From Tubulanus polymorphus (Eukaryota; Nemertea; Palaeonemertea; Tubulaniformes; Tubulanidae): a DNA stretch of 64,000 nucleotides. Shown in pieces: positions 1 to 11,374 of the stretch. Numbering within the stretch: the stretch's first letter is position 1; every line of letters begins with the position of its first letter. A program made the position numbers and the translations under genes. The DNA lies in contig NC_134029.1 in the NCBI RefSeq assembly GCF_964204645.1, positions 12,702,850-12,766,849 on the forward strand, given 5' to 3'. The notes below the pieces were generated by a model. That model saw only the letters and a program-made list of their open reading frames with translations. It made no database searches and was not told the origin of the DNA.

Positions 1-99
1 TATCTACCCTAGACACATCTTCAGCCCCAAAAACTGGCCCTGTCAGATTCAAGATGGCCGACTGGCAGCCATTGTTGTTCGCCAAAATCAGCACTTTTT

Positions 100-1372
100 A
101 GCCCACTTGGGACTTTAGTCCCAGCGGGCTATTGCGTTCACTTTTCGTCCGTCGTCCGTCCGTCCGTTCGCCCATCCGTAGACGGAATCCAGTTATTTTG
201 GGAAGTTTTGAAAACGCTTCAAGGTAACGTCTTGATATTTGGGTTACACGTGTATCTACCCTAGACACATCTTCAGCCCAAAAACTGGCCCTCTCAGAAT
301 CAAGATGGCTGACTGGCAGCCATTGTTGATCGCCAAAATCAGCACTTTTTACACATTTTTGAACTTTTTGAAGGAAATTTTTGAAGACGCTTTGATCAAT
401 TACCTTGATCTTTCGGATATATGTGAATCCCCCCAGGGCCCATCAACATAACAAAAATTGTGGTCGGTCGGACTCAAGATGGCTGTCCTATGACCTTTTT
501 AGTGCCCAAAAATGTTAATTTTTGCCCGAATTCTGAGTCCTGTAGCTTCCTACTGGTTAACCATTTCTCATTGCAATTTGTGATGGGTATTCTTTGGAAA
601 GGGATGTTTTATACCTCAGACAGGTATTTTTCATCAGCCAATTATGACGCAATTGGCGGCCATCTTGGTGTCACCAGTACTCATTCGTAAGTGGGAAAAA
701 GTTTTTCCACATTATATTGATACCTAAGCGTATTTTGCTACCACAATCATTTAGAAAGTTGTAGCTCATAACGTGTTCTATGATTGTGGTGAGTTTCAAG
801 GTAATTGGATTTCGTATATGGCCACCAGGGGGCGTTGAATAATACAATATCTTAGCATTACTTTATTATATTCGTACCTATGCATATTTTGTAACCACAA
901 TCAATTGGAAAGTTGTAGCTCATGACATCATCTATGATTGTTGTGAGTTTTAAGGACATTAGTTTTTCTATATGGTCACCAGGGGGCGTTGAATAGTAGA
1001 ATAACTTAGTATTTCCTTATTATATTGGTACCTAGGCATATTTTGTTACCATGATCAATTGCAAAGTTGTAGTTCATGACATGTTCTATGATTGTGGTGA
1101 GTTTCGAGGTCATTGGGTTCTGAATATGGTCACCAGGGGGCGTTGAATAGTAGAATGACTTAGTATTTCCATATTGAATTGGTAACGAGGCATATTTTGT
1201 TATCACAATCAATTACAAAATCGTAGCTGCTGACATGTTCTATGATTTTGGTGAGTTTCAAGGTCGCTGGTTTTTGTAAATGGTCACCAGGGGGCGTTGA
1301 ATATTGAAATTGTTAGATTGTTGAGCATTTGAAACCATTTCCCAAGTGGGCATGGTGTCCCTGGACCCCTAG
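100..1372 (+). mobile_element. Helentron-like element R1-a, nested in R1-b
   Basis: A non-autonomous element starting AGCCCACTTGGGACTTTAG, which folds into a hairpin, followed by a TCCG-rich microsatellite, about 500 bp of unique body, a tandem core, and a 3' end with TTCCCAAGTGGGC about 25 bases before a terminal CTAG. GCCCACTTGGGA near the 5' end is the inverted complement of TCCCAAGTGGGC near the 3' end, so the inverted repeat is terminal at one end and subterminal at the other. That asymmetry, the lack of a target duplication and insertion between T residues fit Helentron/Helitron2 elements. The tandem core resembles bivalve pearl elements. Its flanks (1-99 and 1373 on) read as one older R1 copy, so it is nested. 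No coding capacity is seen; the short open frames inside are not conserved. Confidence 0.6.
735..1305 (+). repeat. 154-bp tandem core of R1-a (about 4 units)
   Basis: The block GGGGGCGTTGAATA recurs at about 829, 983, 1137 and 1291, a period of 154 bp. Each unit also holds GCATATTTTG, an ACAATCAATTG-like block and TTTCAAGGTCATTGG-like text. Units differ by scattered substitutions, so the array is not freshly amplified. Confidence 0.85.
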
Positions 1373-2838
1373 TTTACATTTTCATTTCATTTTACATTTT
1401 AAGTTTTCGAGGGAGATTTTGAAGACGCTTAGATCGATTACCTTGATCTTTAGTTTGTATTTGAATCTACCAAGGGCCCATCAGCATAAGAAAAATTGGG
1501 TCGATCTGACTCAAGATGGCCATCCTATGACCTTTTTAGTGCCCAAAAATGTCAATTTTGACCAGAATTCTAGGTCCTGTAGCTTCCTACTGGTTTGCCA
1601 TTTCTCATTGCAATTTGTGATGGGTATTTTTTGGAAAGCGATGTTTTATACCTGAGACAGGTATTTTTCGATCAGGCAATTATGACGCAATTGGCGGCCA
1701 TCTTGGTGTCATCAGTAATCATTTGTAGGTGGAAAAAAGTTTTCCCACATTATATTGATACTTAAGCATATTTTGTTACCACAATCAATTGCAAAGTAGT
1801 AATAGGGATAATAGGGGTTCATACCAAAGGTCGAAGCGTCGTAAAATAAATTCTCGCACACTCGAATTTATTTTTCGACCCTTCAACCTTTGTTATGAAC
1901 CCGTATTATCCATACAACTATATTTTGCCTGAGACAGGTATTTTTGATCAGCCAATTATGACGCATTTGGCGGCCATCTTGGTGTCATCAGTACTCATTC
2001 GTAGGTGGGAAAAAGTTTGTCCACATTAAATTGATACCTAAGCATATTGTGTTACTATATTCAATTGGAAAAGTAGCCCATAACGTGCTCTATGATTTGG
2101 GTGAGTTTCAAGGTCATTGGTTTTTGTATGTGGCCACCAGGGGACCTTGAATAATACAATAATTTAGTATTTCTATATTATATTTGTTCCTATGCATATT
2201 TTGTTACCACAATCAATTGCAAAGTTGTAGCTCATGACATCTTCCATGATTTTGGTGAGTTTTAAGGACATAAGTTATTGTATATGGTCACCAGGGGGCG
2301 TTGAATAGTAGAATAACTTAGTATTTCCTTATTAGATTGGTACCTAGGCATATTTTGTTACCATGATCAATTGCAAAGTTGTAGTTCATGACATCGTCTA
2401 TGATTGTGGTGAGTGTTTGAGGACATTAGTTATTCCATATAGTCACTAGGGGGCGTTGAATAGTAGAATAGCTTAGTATTTCCTTATTAGATTGGTACCT
2501 AGGCATATTTTGTTACCATGATCAATTGCAAAAATGTGATTCATGACATGTACTACGATTGTGGCGAGTTTTAAGGTCATTGGGTTTTGCATATGGTCAC
2601 CAGGGGCGTTGAATAGTAGAATAACTTAGTATTTCCATATTAAATTGGTAACGAGGCATATTTTGTTATCACAATCAATTAAAAAATCATCGCTGCTGAC
2701 ATGTACTATGATTGTGGTGGGTTTCAAGGTCATTGGTTTTTGTATATGGTCACTAGGGGGCGTTATGTTTTGAAATTGTTAGATTGTTGAGCATTTGAAA
2801 CCACTTCCCAAGTGGGCATGGTGTCCCTGTACCCCTAG
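1373..2838 (+). mobile_element. Helentron-like element R1-b, 3' portion
   Basis: Continues from bases 1-99 after the nested R1-a copy. It has the same body and a second 154-bp tandem array (landmarks near 2143, 2298, 2452, 2605 and 2759). It ends with the same CCACTTCCCAAGTGG hairpin and CCCCTAG at 2838. The 5' end lies before the window. It is itself interrupted by the palindrome at 1798-1919. Confidence 0.55.
1798..1919. repeat. Solo palindrome related to Polinton tips
   Basis: A 122-bp imperfect palindrome that starts AGTAATAGGGATAATAGGGG and ends as its rough complement. The arms share AAAGGTCGAAG-like text and a TCGAATTTATTTTTCG-like centre with the terminal palindromes of Polintons B and C. 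It stands alone here, with no Polinton gene beside it. No clear target duplication is visible. It could be a miniature element using Polinton ends or a remnant tip. Confidence 0.6.
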
Positions 2839-3440
2839 TTTTTTATATATACACATACTAAATGTTCAGCGTTGGATGACAGACAGTAAGGACTGCAAAA
2901 TCAATGGATTTGAAGCGATGGCGGGATCCTCGGCCACGGAGAGTAACATAGCTTTAAGCTGCCAGTCAGAAACTGTTGTTGCTCCTACTACATAATCCTG
3001 TAATTTAACCGGAGGCTTTCGAACTCGGGTCGAACGTTTGGGAGCATCCAGAAATTACGTACCTCAAAATCTCCCATTTTTCTGACCCCCTTCCCCCTTG
3101 TACCACCTTTGTACCAAATTCACTGACCCCTCATAGGTACGTACCATGGTACCCATGACCACCCCTTCCCAATTGTATTGATGCAAAGAACACAAATCAA
3201 AACAAAATATAAAAAGTATAAATACCTGATTCCAACAAGTGCTTGTGAGATCGATACCGGTACCTGGTATGGGGAATTCCCTGTTGAAGTCTACTACAAG
3301 TCACTTGAACAAGTCACTAAAAGCCGATAAAACATCAGTATCAGCTATTTTCATTTGAGTTTGGTGCATAAAGTACGTACCAAGATTGATTAATACCCCT
3401 CCATCACAGTGCATACCTTTTTTGCTGACCCCTCCCCCCC
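2839..3440. other. No gene seen; junction sequence
   Basis: Sequence between the R1-b end and the Gypsy remnant. It contains several GGTACC/GTACGTACC stretches and pyrimidine-rich text, but no conserved coding frame, RNA gene or clean transposon end that I can support. Confidence 0.5.
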
Positions 3441-4510
3441 CCCAATTAGAGGTACGTAATTTTTGGACGCTCCCTTTTACTGGAACCTCCGGGGATGTCT
3501 CTTCCAATTCTGCATCATTTACGTCTGATTCTGCATCATGTATATCTAAATCTGCATTATGTACATCAAAGTTCAAGTTATTTACATCTAATTCTGCATA
3601 ATTTACATTCATTTCCTGATTAGGTGAGTCCACTTGAGGCAGTGATGGTTCTTGAATTCTGTTGTCTCTACTTTCCAGGGTCACTCCAGGCTGAATAATA
3701 CTGGTTTCATCTTTTGTTTTGCTCTGACTACGGTTATCCTCAAGGACTGGTGATCTGAGCAAATTCTCAGAAGTTAAGATCTCATGATCTTCATTATGAG
3801 TTGATAACTCCGGACAATTTTTCGAAATGGTGATCAGTACCATTTGATCATCTGAACTGTTATCAGATGGACTGTCAAAATCGTTGGTTTCATCTACGGT
3901 TTCTTCCTTAATTGATTTACCTTCACCCGTCCTTTTCATCACTTTTTCCTTTACAGATTTAAGATGCTTCGATTCAAGAGCCTCTCTTAACGGAAATACC
4001 AGGGGGAAAAGCATATTTCGAGGCAACGTCCGTCTTTTTTCTGCTCTCTTCACCCTGAACAACAAATACTGGAAAATCCTCATCGGGTTGTTCAATAATT
4101 ATATACAGTTCTGTCTCCGAGTGGTCAGCTAGCTTCTGTCTACCTTTTAGGCCGACATTTCGAACTAGTACAGTATCACCTACTGCTAGTGCACAACCAT
4201 TAACTTTTTCATCATAATAATATGCTGATAGGGCTGATTTCTTTTGTAACTTTTCGTACGCTTCCGACCAAACTTTGTGAAGGTTCTTTTGTAATTCTTC
4301 ACTAAATTTGGTCTTGAAACGATGAAGACCAAACACTTGATAGACTGGAATGATTGGTTTTCTGCCATATAGTAACGTATAGGGTGCATAACCGGTAGAT
4401 TCATGTGGAGTACAATTGTACTGCCAGACAACTGTTTTCAGATGATCTTTCCACTTAAGCTTTGATTGTGGGTCGAGAAGCCCTAAGGCCGCGCCAAAAG
4501 AAACCTGCTT
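3301..4510 (-). pseudogene. Ty3/Gypsy integrase C-terminal remnant
   Basis: The minus strand encodes the C-terminal part of a Gypsy-type integrase. Recognisable are the W-x-YN-x-T-x-H-x-STGYAPY segment with LLYGRKPIIP, then a GDTVLVRNVG...KLADH region typical of the integrase C-terminal SH3-like domain. The continuation with TLPRNMLF, matching the usual end of these polyproteins, is in another frame, so there is a frameshift near 4040. After it comes a long acidic, asparagine/aspartate-rich tail with short repeats (AELDV/AESDV-like). The catalytic core, reverse transcriptase, protease, gag and LTRs are absent, so this is a truncated retrotransposon fragment. Confidence 0.75.
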
Positions 4511-4557
4511 CTCGGGCGAAGCAATCTCCAATGTGGGTAGGTAGGTAGGGGACTTAA

Positions 4558-5430
4558 ATGCCAGCCGTAGGCTGAGCCTATTACTATACAAATGGAGCAA
4601 ATTTAAATGACATGGTTTCCAGAGTAAAGGCTATTTGACAGTGCAACTGAGCATATATTCATCCAAATCATTCATTAGAGCATTATCCATTCTCCATCCC
4701 CTATGAAGCTGAATTTTGAAAGAGGGCCTTGTAAAAATTTATATGAACTTTTTCGCGAAAATCTGATCGCAAAAAATATCTGTTTTAAAAAGCCAATCAG
4801 AAAGCAAAGACTCCTCTATGATTGGCTTAGCAATCATAGCACTAATCTTAGATCAGCAGGTGTTCACGTGAACCCACGGTATCGTCTGCCGTTTTACTTC
4901 CAGGTTTTATTTTAAGATCTAAAATTGTATTTCAATATCGATTTCAGTGAAATAGGAGTATTTTTATTTACACTTCAGAAAATATCATTGACAATTGTGC
5001 AAAGTCCGGGAAAAATAGCTTCTCAAATCGGATGGAAAACCTTGATATGCTAATTAGCCATGTGCTCAAACTGCAAATTCAATCAAATTTTATTCTACAA
5101 ATATCAAATCCAATTCAATTTTACTTCATTGAACAAGGTTCAACAGCAAATCCAATTCAATTTTGTTTTATTGAGCAAATTTTAGAAAATTCAATCCTAT
5201 TCCGCATTCAAATCAATAAAACCAAGGGAAAAGATTTATCTGAGGTAATTGTTCCTGCCAGCTCCAGTCGCTGTCTGTGCTACTTATGTAAACACGATAT
5301 TAGCCTGGAATTGACTAAGTCTATGAGCTGGGAGTGTATTTGGACAAATTTAACCCACAGAATGCATCATTTGCCATTTTATGAAAAGCTGACAGGCTGG
5401 CATTAGTGCCCCTTGGGGCTCTTGTTTTTT
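4558..5430 (+). repeat. Dispersed repeat R2, copy a
   Basis: Starts GCCAGCCGTAGGCTGAGCC, shared exactly with a copy at 30,405, and ends GCCCCTTGGGGCTCTTGTTT, shared with about 32,785. Internal shared blocks include CACGTGAACCC and TATCGTCTGCCGTTTTAC. The 5' start holds a short AGCC/GGCT hairpin and the 3' end a GCCCC/GGGGC hairpin. It is followed by an A-run at 5433-5448. No conserved protein. The class is uncertain; hairpins at both ends would suit a Helitron relative. Confidence 0.55.
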
Positions 5431-5497
5431 CTTTAAAAAAAAAAAAAAGATTTAGGGTTTTCTTGAGAAAGTGGGTAGGTAGCCGTAAATGATTTTT

Positions 5498-5640
5498 AGC
5501 CCACTGGGGACTTTAGTCCCAGCAGGCTATTGTGTTCACTTTTCGTCCGTTCGTCCGTCGGATCATAGACAGAATCCAGTTATTATGGGAAGTTTGGAAG
5601 ACTCATCAATGTAATGTCTTGATATTTGCCATTGAAGTAT
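5498..5640 (+). repeat. R1 5' end fragment (R1-c)
   Basis: Begins AGCCCACTGGGGACTTTAG, then TCCG microsatellite and AGTTATTATGGGAAGTTTGG, matching the head of R1-a. It breaks off after about 140 bp, so it is a 5'-terminal fragment. Confidence 0.65.
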
Positions 5641-5940
5641 TTTAGGCATTGTGGCACAGACAGTTTGTAGGTTTGTGGATAGGAAACTCTTTTTCCTTCA
5701 TTTTGAGCATTTCAAATCTGATATTCAGATGTCTAATGACTGGCTGCATACTTTGCAAATAAAACACCTCGAATTCTTGTTTAGATAGAAATAGCTCCCT
5801 AACCTGAATAAATCGATAAAACAAAACAAGTGTACTTTATACAAAACTCAATATTAGGTACAGGATATCAATTGTGAGAATAATATGACAGGATTAAACA
5901 AGAAAATTAATTTAAAAATATAGCTGCAAAGCAGCGATAA
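5641..5940. other. No gene seen
   Basis: AT-rich sequence with no convincing coding frame, no repeat end I recognise and no match to other parts of the window. Confidence 0.4.
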
Positions 5941-6260
5941 CGGGTTTTCTGCACAGTCTTAGAATCTTGTTCAACGGTGGATTTCGACAAAGCATTTGAT
6001 AAGGCACAAGATCAGCCATTACTAAACAGGCTATTAGGAAACAGTATCAATGATAGGTCACCCAAATGGCTCAGCAGTTATCTCTGAATGAAAACTTGTA
6101 GCCGAAATCAACGGAACGCCTCATTTTGGAATAAGTCGGTCTAACTAGTGGAGTCACGCAAGGCAGTATCCTAGGTCGTCTTCTGTTTAATGTCCTGACA
6201 AATGACATACACAGTAATCCAAAATATACCAGACCGAGTAAATTTCCAAAACGAACTTAA
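5941..6260 (+). pseudogene. Non-LTR retrotransposon RT fragment, copy 1
   Basis: Broken frames translate to pieces of the reverse-transcriptase palm of a LINE: DKAFDK, a LLNRLLGN-like helix, KWLSSYL, then a KQGSILG-like and LLFNVLTNDIHSNP stretch, which is the conserved region after the first catalytic aspartate motif. Stops and frameshifts separate the pieces. The FADD-type catalytic motif that should follow is missing, so only about 100 codons remain. Copy 2 (7535) and copy 3 (10,095) carry the same segment. Confidence 0.65.
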
Positions 6261-7534
6261 CACGCTGTTTGACCAAAAACTTAATGTTCCGACAAGAAAA
6301 TCATGTTCGAGTGAAAACAATTTAGTTTGGTTGAACAATACGCTTTTTTTGAACCAAAACTTTCTTCATTCTGACAAAAAATGTGTTCGAATGAAAAGCT
6401 ATGTAATTGTTGAAATGAAAAACTTTTTGTCCCGGCAAAAAAATTTGGTTGAGCAAAAAGAATTTTTTCGACAGAATGTTTGAATGAAAACAATTCTGTT
6501 CGATTGAACGAAATACTTAATACTTTTGGTTCGGAGAAAAAACTTTTTACAATATACTTGTTCGAACGAAAAACTTAATGTTCTGACAAGAAAATTCTGT
6601 TCAAATTAAAACGATTCTGTTTCGATCGAACGATGTTCGAACGAAAAACTTTTCGTTTGGAAAAAAAAGTTTGTTCAACTTTGTTCTAACGATTTTTCGA
6701 ATTGGTACTATCGAAAAGAATATTATTGGTTGGACCGAAATAAATTTTGTTTCGACGAAAGAATTTTCAAAGGTCTTTTGAACGAAAAAAAAGATATTTC
6801 TCGGGCTCCGCAGTAACTTAAAGCCGGACGTAGGTCGGCCGTGTGATGCGATGCGATCCTCGCGTTGCATCGCAAGTTTTGGTGCAAGTCGGTTGCGATA
6901 CGATTGTGTGCAACAAGTTTCTGCCAGTCGCAAGAGTGCGTAGGTCGGTTGTGACAGTCGTGTCGCGTCGCAGAAAGTAGAACACGTGTGACTCCTTGAA
7001 ACTGGCGTTGCTGACAGTCGCAACCCTTCGCAAGGGAGCGTAGGTCAATGAGTCGTTGTGACACAATCGTCGCTGGCGGTCGCAGTGAATGGCGTCGCAG
7101 TGAGTCACAAGCCGTCGCAAAGCTGACCTACGCCCGCCTAAACTCATTAGGAATTAATGAAATACCAGTTTCATTTATGATGGAAAAACTCAAATGAAAA
7201 GTCTGGCTTAAAAAGCTGTCTGCTCATACGAGATTTTCAAAAAAAATCTTTGCCAATAAAATAGATAATTGTGATTGATCGTTGCAAGTCAGAACCAGTT
7301 AATCACTAATTAACGTGCATTTTAATAAATCTGGTTCCTCCTATACAGTGAACTTAGCTTTAACCTAGTAGAGGCTACTAGCCTATGTAAGCCTATGTAT
7401 ATGCGTAGGCTTAACATCCGGACTGATTTGTCGTAGGCCTATTGAATACCAACCCTCCTAAATATCGTAAATTTTGTTTGAAGTTCAATCCAATGAGTCC
7501 GTTATTAAACGCAACATTTATACTGTGTTATTAA
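6014..7534 (+). repeat. Tandem unit U, copy 1
   Basis: A 1,521-bp unit that restarts at 7535. In order: the LINE RT fragment, about 500 bp dominated by TTCGAACGAAAAACTTAATG-like short repeats, a GC-rich block at 6830-7130 full of GTCGCAA/GTAGGTCGG motifs, then a unique tail with AGTGAACTTAGCTTTAACC and repeated GTAGGCCTA text. Overlapping open frames through the GTCGCA block are by-products of the repetition, not genes. Confidence 0.7.
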
Positions 7535-9270
7535 AGCCATTACTAAACAGGCTATTAGGAAACAGTATCAATGATAGGTCGCCCAAATGGCTCAGCAGTT
7601 ATCTCTGAACGAAAACTTGTAGCCGAAATCAACGGAACGCCTCATCTTGGAATAAGTCGGTCAAACTAGTGGAGTCAAGCAAGGTAGTATCCTAAGTTGT
7701 CTTCTGTTTAATGTCCTGACAAATGACATACACAGTAATCCAACATATACCAGACCAAATAAATTTCCAAATCGACCTTAACATGCTGTTCGACCAAAAA
7801 ACTTAATGTTCCAACCAGAAAATCTTGTTCGAATGATAATAATTCTGTTTGATCGAACAATACGCTTTTGCTTGAACCAAAAATTTTCTTCATTCTCACA
7901 AAAATATGTTCGAATAAAAAGCTATGTAATTGTTGAAATGAAAAATTTGGTTGAGCAAAAACAATTTTTTCGAACGAATGTTTGAATGAAAACTATTCTG
8001 TTCGATTGAACGAAATACTTAATACTTTCGGTTCCGGAGAAAAAACTTTTTTCAATATACTTGTTCGAACGAAAAACTTAATGTTCTGACAAGAAAATTC
8101 TGTTCAAATTAAAACGATTGTTCGAACGAAAAACCTTTCGTTTGGACAAAAAAAAGTTTGTTCAACTTTGTTGTAACGATTTTTCCAAATTGGTTCAATC
8201 GAATAGAATATTATTGGTTCGAACGAAATAAACTTTGTTCCGACGAAAGAATTTTCAAGCGAAAGGTCTTTTGAACGAAAAAAAGATATTTCTGGTGCTC
8301 CGCAGTAACTTAAAGCCGGACGTAGGTTGGTCTTGTGACACGATGCGATCGGTGCAAGTCGGTTGCGATACGATTGTGTGCGACTAGTTTCTGCCAGTCG
8401 CAAGAGCGTGTCGGTTGGTTGTGACACAGAAAGACTGCTGAAAGTCGCAACCCGTTGCAAGGGAGCGTAGGTCGATGAGTCGTGGCGACACAATCGTCAC
8501 TGGCGGTCGCAGTGATTGGCGTCGCTGGCGGTCGCAGTGATTGGCGTCGCAGTGAGTCACAAGCCGTCGCAAGGCCGACCTACGCCCTGCTTATCGTGTC
8601 GCATCGCAAGTTTCAGTTCAAGTCGGTTGTGATACGATTGTGTGCGACTAATTTCTGCCAGTCGCAAGAGCGCGTCGGTTGGTTGTGACAGTCGTGTCTC
8701 GTCGCAGAAAGTAGAACACATGCGACTCTTGTGACTGGCGTTGCTGAAAGTCGCAACCCGTCGCAAGGGAGCGTAGGTCGATGAGTCGTTGCGACACAAT
8801 CGTCGCTGGCGGTCGCAGTGAATGGCATCGCAGTGAGTCACAAGCCGTCGCAAAGCCGACCTACGCTTGCCTTAGCTCATTAGGAATTAATGAAATACCA
8901 GTTTCATTTATGATGAAAAAACTCAAATGAAAAGTCTGGCTCATAAGGCTGTCTGCTCAGACGAAATTTTCAAAAAAAATCTTCATTTTTTGCAATAAAA
9001 TTGATAATTGTGATTGATAGTTGCAAATCACAACCAGTTAATCACTAATTAACATGCATTTTAATAAATCTGATTCCTCCTTTACAGTGAACTTAGCTAT
9101 AACCTAGTAGAGGCTACTAGCCTATGTAGGCCTATGTATATGTGTAGGCCTAACATCCGGACAGATTGGTCGTAGGCCTATTGAATAACAACCCACCTAA
9201 ATATCGTAAATTTTGTTTTGAAGTTCAATCCAATGAGTCCGTTAATAAACGCAACAATTATACTGCGTTT
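7535..9270 (+). repeat. Tandem unit U, copy 2
   Basis: Same order as copy 1 but longer, because the GTCGCA-rich block is internally duplicated (8320-8860). The RT fragment is better preserved here: GVKQGSIL and LLFNVLTNDI read in one frame at about 7675-7740. The unit ends with GTTAATAAACGCAACAATTAT, matching the end of copy 1. Confidence 0.7.
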
Positions 9271-10094
9271 GTTTGAGACAGTAAAGCTCAGTACTGGTAG
9301 GCCTAAAGCCACGTAAAACTCGATAAACACTTCAAGCGACACAGCGAACGACCTCCTTTCCCCCACAGCGAACGCTTACTCCGAATGTGACGAGTCGAGC
9401 ATACGGAAAGGAGTGTGTTATATACTTGTATTTAGTAAATACCTTGTGCATTTGACAATGATCGGTATGTACTGTAGGAAATATCGAGTATTGATGGTAT
9501 TGATAGAGGTTGAAGCCCGCGGCCTAATAAAGTAATATATTCTTTTATTTTGATACCTCGTCGACATAACAGCTTTTCTCCGCTATATCTCTTCGGCGTG
9601 TTTCGTTTAGGCCTATGACTCCCCGGTATACTTATGATTATCTTAGTAAATACACGGTTAATTTGGTTAAGAAAAATAGGTATTGTTAAACTAACTGCTA
9701 GAAGCCTGCAACCAAATCACTGGTAGTAATAAATTAATTTGTACTCGATTCGATTCTCATGATGAGGAGAAACTCGCAGCTGATCCCCGGAACGACGATG
9801 TAGTGACACACGTCGATTCGTCGATGTTTACGGCTCAACAGTGCTTTTAAAATCTAAAGTAGTAAATTTCCTGTATATCGGTAATATGTTTTGATGAGGA
9901 AAATGGGCTATTGTTAAAATTATTTTTTAAAAACCACGACAAACTGTGCAATCTCTGGGTAATAAATTTGTTAATTTATGCTTGAATTGATAATCGACTT
10001 GACAAGAAACGTGCGGTAGATTTCGTAAAGAAGACTTAGAAAAACATGTCGGCTCTTTGAATGGGGCTCAATTTTCGATGTTTACGGCCCGACA
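9271..10094. other. No gene seen
   Basis: About 820 bp of unique-looking sequence between unit U and the third RT fragment. No long or conserved frame on either strand and no recognised repeat end. Confidence 0.4.
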
Positions 10095-10225
10095 GTGCTT
10101 TTGTATCGTCTTCTGTTTAATGTCCTGACAAATGACATACACAGTTATCCAAAATATACCAGACCGGGTAAATTTCCAAAACGACCTTAACACACTGTTC
10201 GACCAAAAAACTTAATGTTCCGACA
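10095..10225 (+). pseudogene. LINE RT fragment, copy 3
   Basis: Short third copy of the segment found at 6170-6300 and 7690-7810: TCTTCTGTTTAATGTCCTG, encoding LLFNVLTND, followed by ACCAGACC and the CTTAATGTTCCGACAA block. It is truncated at both sides and runs into the 31-bp minisatellite. Confidence 0.6.
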
Positions 10226-10462
10226 AAACCACGGGCGACAAAACCAAAATTATGAATTGTCGCGGGTGGCAAAACCAAAATATTGAATTGTCACGGGCGA
10301 CAAAACAAAAATAATGAATTGTCGCGGGCGATAAAACCAAAATAATGAATTGTCGCGGGCGATAAAACAAAAATAATGAATTGTCGCGGACGACAAAAAC
10401 AAAATATTGAATTGTTGCGTGCGACAAAACCAAAATAATGAATTGTCGCCGGCGACAAAACC
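10226..10462. repeat. 31-bp minisatellite (about 8 units)
   Basis: Tandem units built around GAATTGTCGCGGGCGA followed by AAACCAAAATAAT, period 31 bp, with substitutions between units. Direct repeats abut without unique spacers, so it is not a CRISPR array. It gives a fake minus-strand open frame of repeated residues. Confidence 0.85.
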
Positions 10463-10465
10463 AAA

Positions 10466-11144
10466 CTAGGGGTACAGGGACACCATGCTCACTTGGGAAG
10501 TGGTTTCAAATGCTCAACAATCTAACAATTTCAATACATAACGCCCTCTAGTGACCATATACAAAAACCAATGACCTTGAAACCCACCACGATCATAGAA
10601 CATGTGAGCAGCTATGATTTTGTAATTGATTGTGATTACAAAATATGCCTCGTTACCAATTTAATATGGAAATACTAAGTTATTCTACTATTCAACCCCC
10701 CTGGTGACCATATGCAAAACCCAATGACCTTAAAACTCACCACAATCGTAGTACATGTCATGAAATACAACTTTACAATTGGTCATAGTAACAAAATATG
10801 CCTAGGTACCAATCTAATAAGGAAATACTAAGCTTTTCTACTATTCAACGCCCCCTGGTGACTATATGGAATAACTAATGTCCTTAAAAACTCACCACAA
10901 TCATAGACGATGTCATGAACTACAACTATGCAATTGATCATGGTAACAAAATATGCCTTGGTACAAATATAATATAGCAATACTAAGTTATTGTATTATT
11001 CAACGCCCCCTGATGGCCACATACAAAAACCAATGACCTTGAAACTCACCAAAATCATAGAACACGTTATGGGCTACAACTTTCCAATTGAATATATTGA
11101 CACAATATGCTTAGGTATCAATTTAATGTGGAAAAACTTTTTCA
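10466..11144 (-). mobile_element. R1 3' half in reverse orientation (R1-d)
   Basis: Complement of the R1 end: CTAGGGGTACAGGGACACC at 10,466 is the 3' terminus, followed by about four 154-bp units with AACGCCCCCTGGTGAC-like landmarks. It stops abruptly at about 11,144 where Polinton A coding sequence begins, so this junction defines the left truncation of Polinton A. Confidence 0.65.
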
Positions 11145-11342
11145 TAATTATCAATTTCATTACTTAAATTATCAACAACTTCACTTTTATTATTATCAAT
11201 TTCTATTAGTTTAGTTTTATAATTTTTGAAAATAGGATCAAATATCAAAGATATATTACAAGGGTATTACATAACATAAGCCATCATTATTTTCATGTTT
11301 ATCAATGTATGGAATATGTTTATATACTTTACCTGCCTCCAT
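11145..11342 (-). pseudogene. Zinc-finger gene, 5' remnant (copy A)
   Basis: Only about the first 65 codons of the zinc-finger gene remain, with frameshifts. They match the start of the copy at 40,621 (YKHIPYID, then the NNKSEVVDNLSN region). The three C2H2 fingers and the C-terminal part are lost at the junction with R1-d. Confidence 0.75.
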
Positions 11343-11374
11343 TTATTAAATAAATTTTTATTAAAACTAAAATT

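Noticed and set aside
239-690. Small frames in R1 copies as genes
   Set aside because: They recur in each R1 copy with different breaks and no conserved start or length.
6601-8853. Many overlapping 60-140-codon frames through the GTCGCA-rich blocks
   Set aside because: They exist in several frames at once, repeat the same short peptides and follow the DNA repetition. No gene is supported.
10226-10462. Regular 31-bp repeats as a CRISPR array
   Set aside because: Units are contiguous with no unique spacers, the setting is eukaryotic and no cas gene is present.
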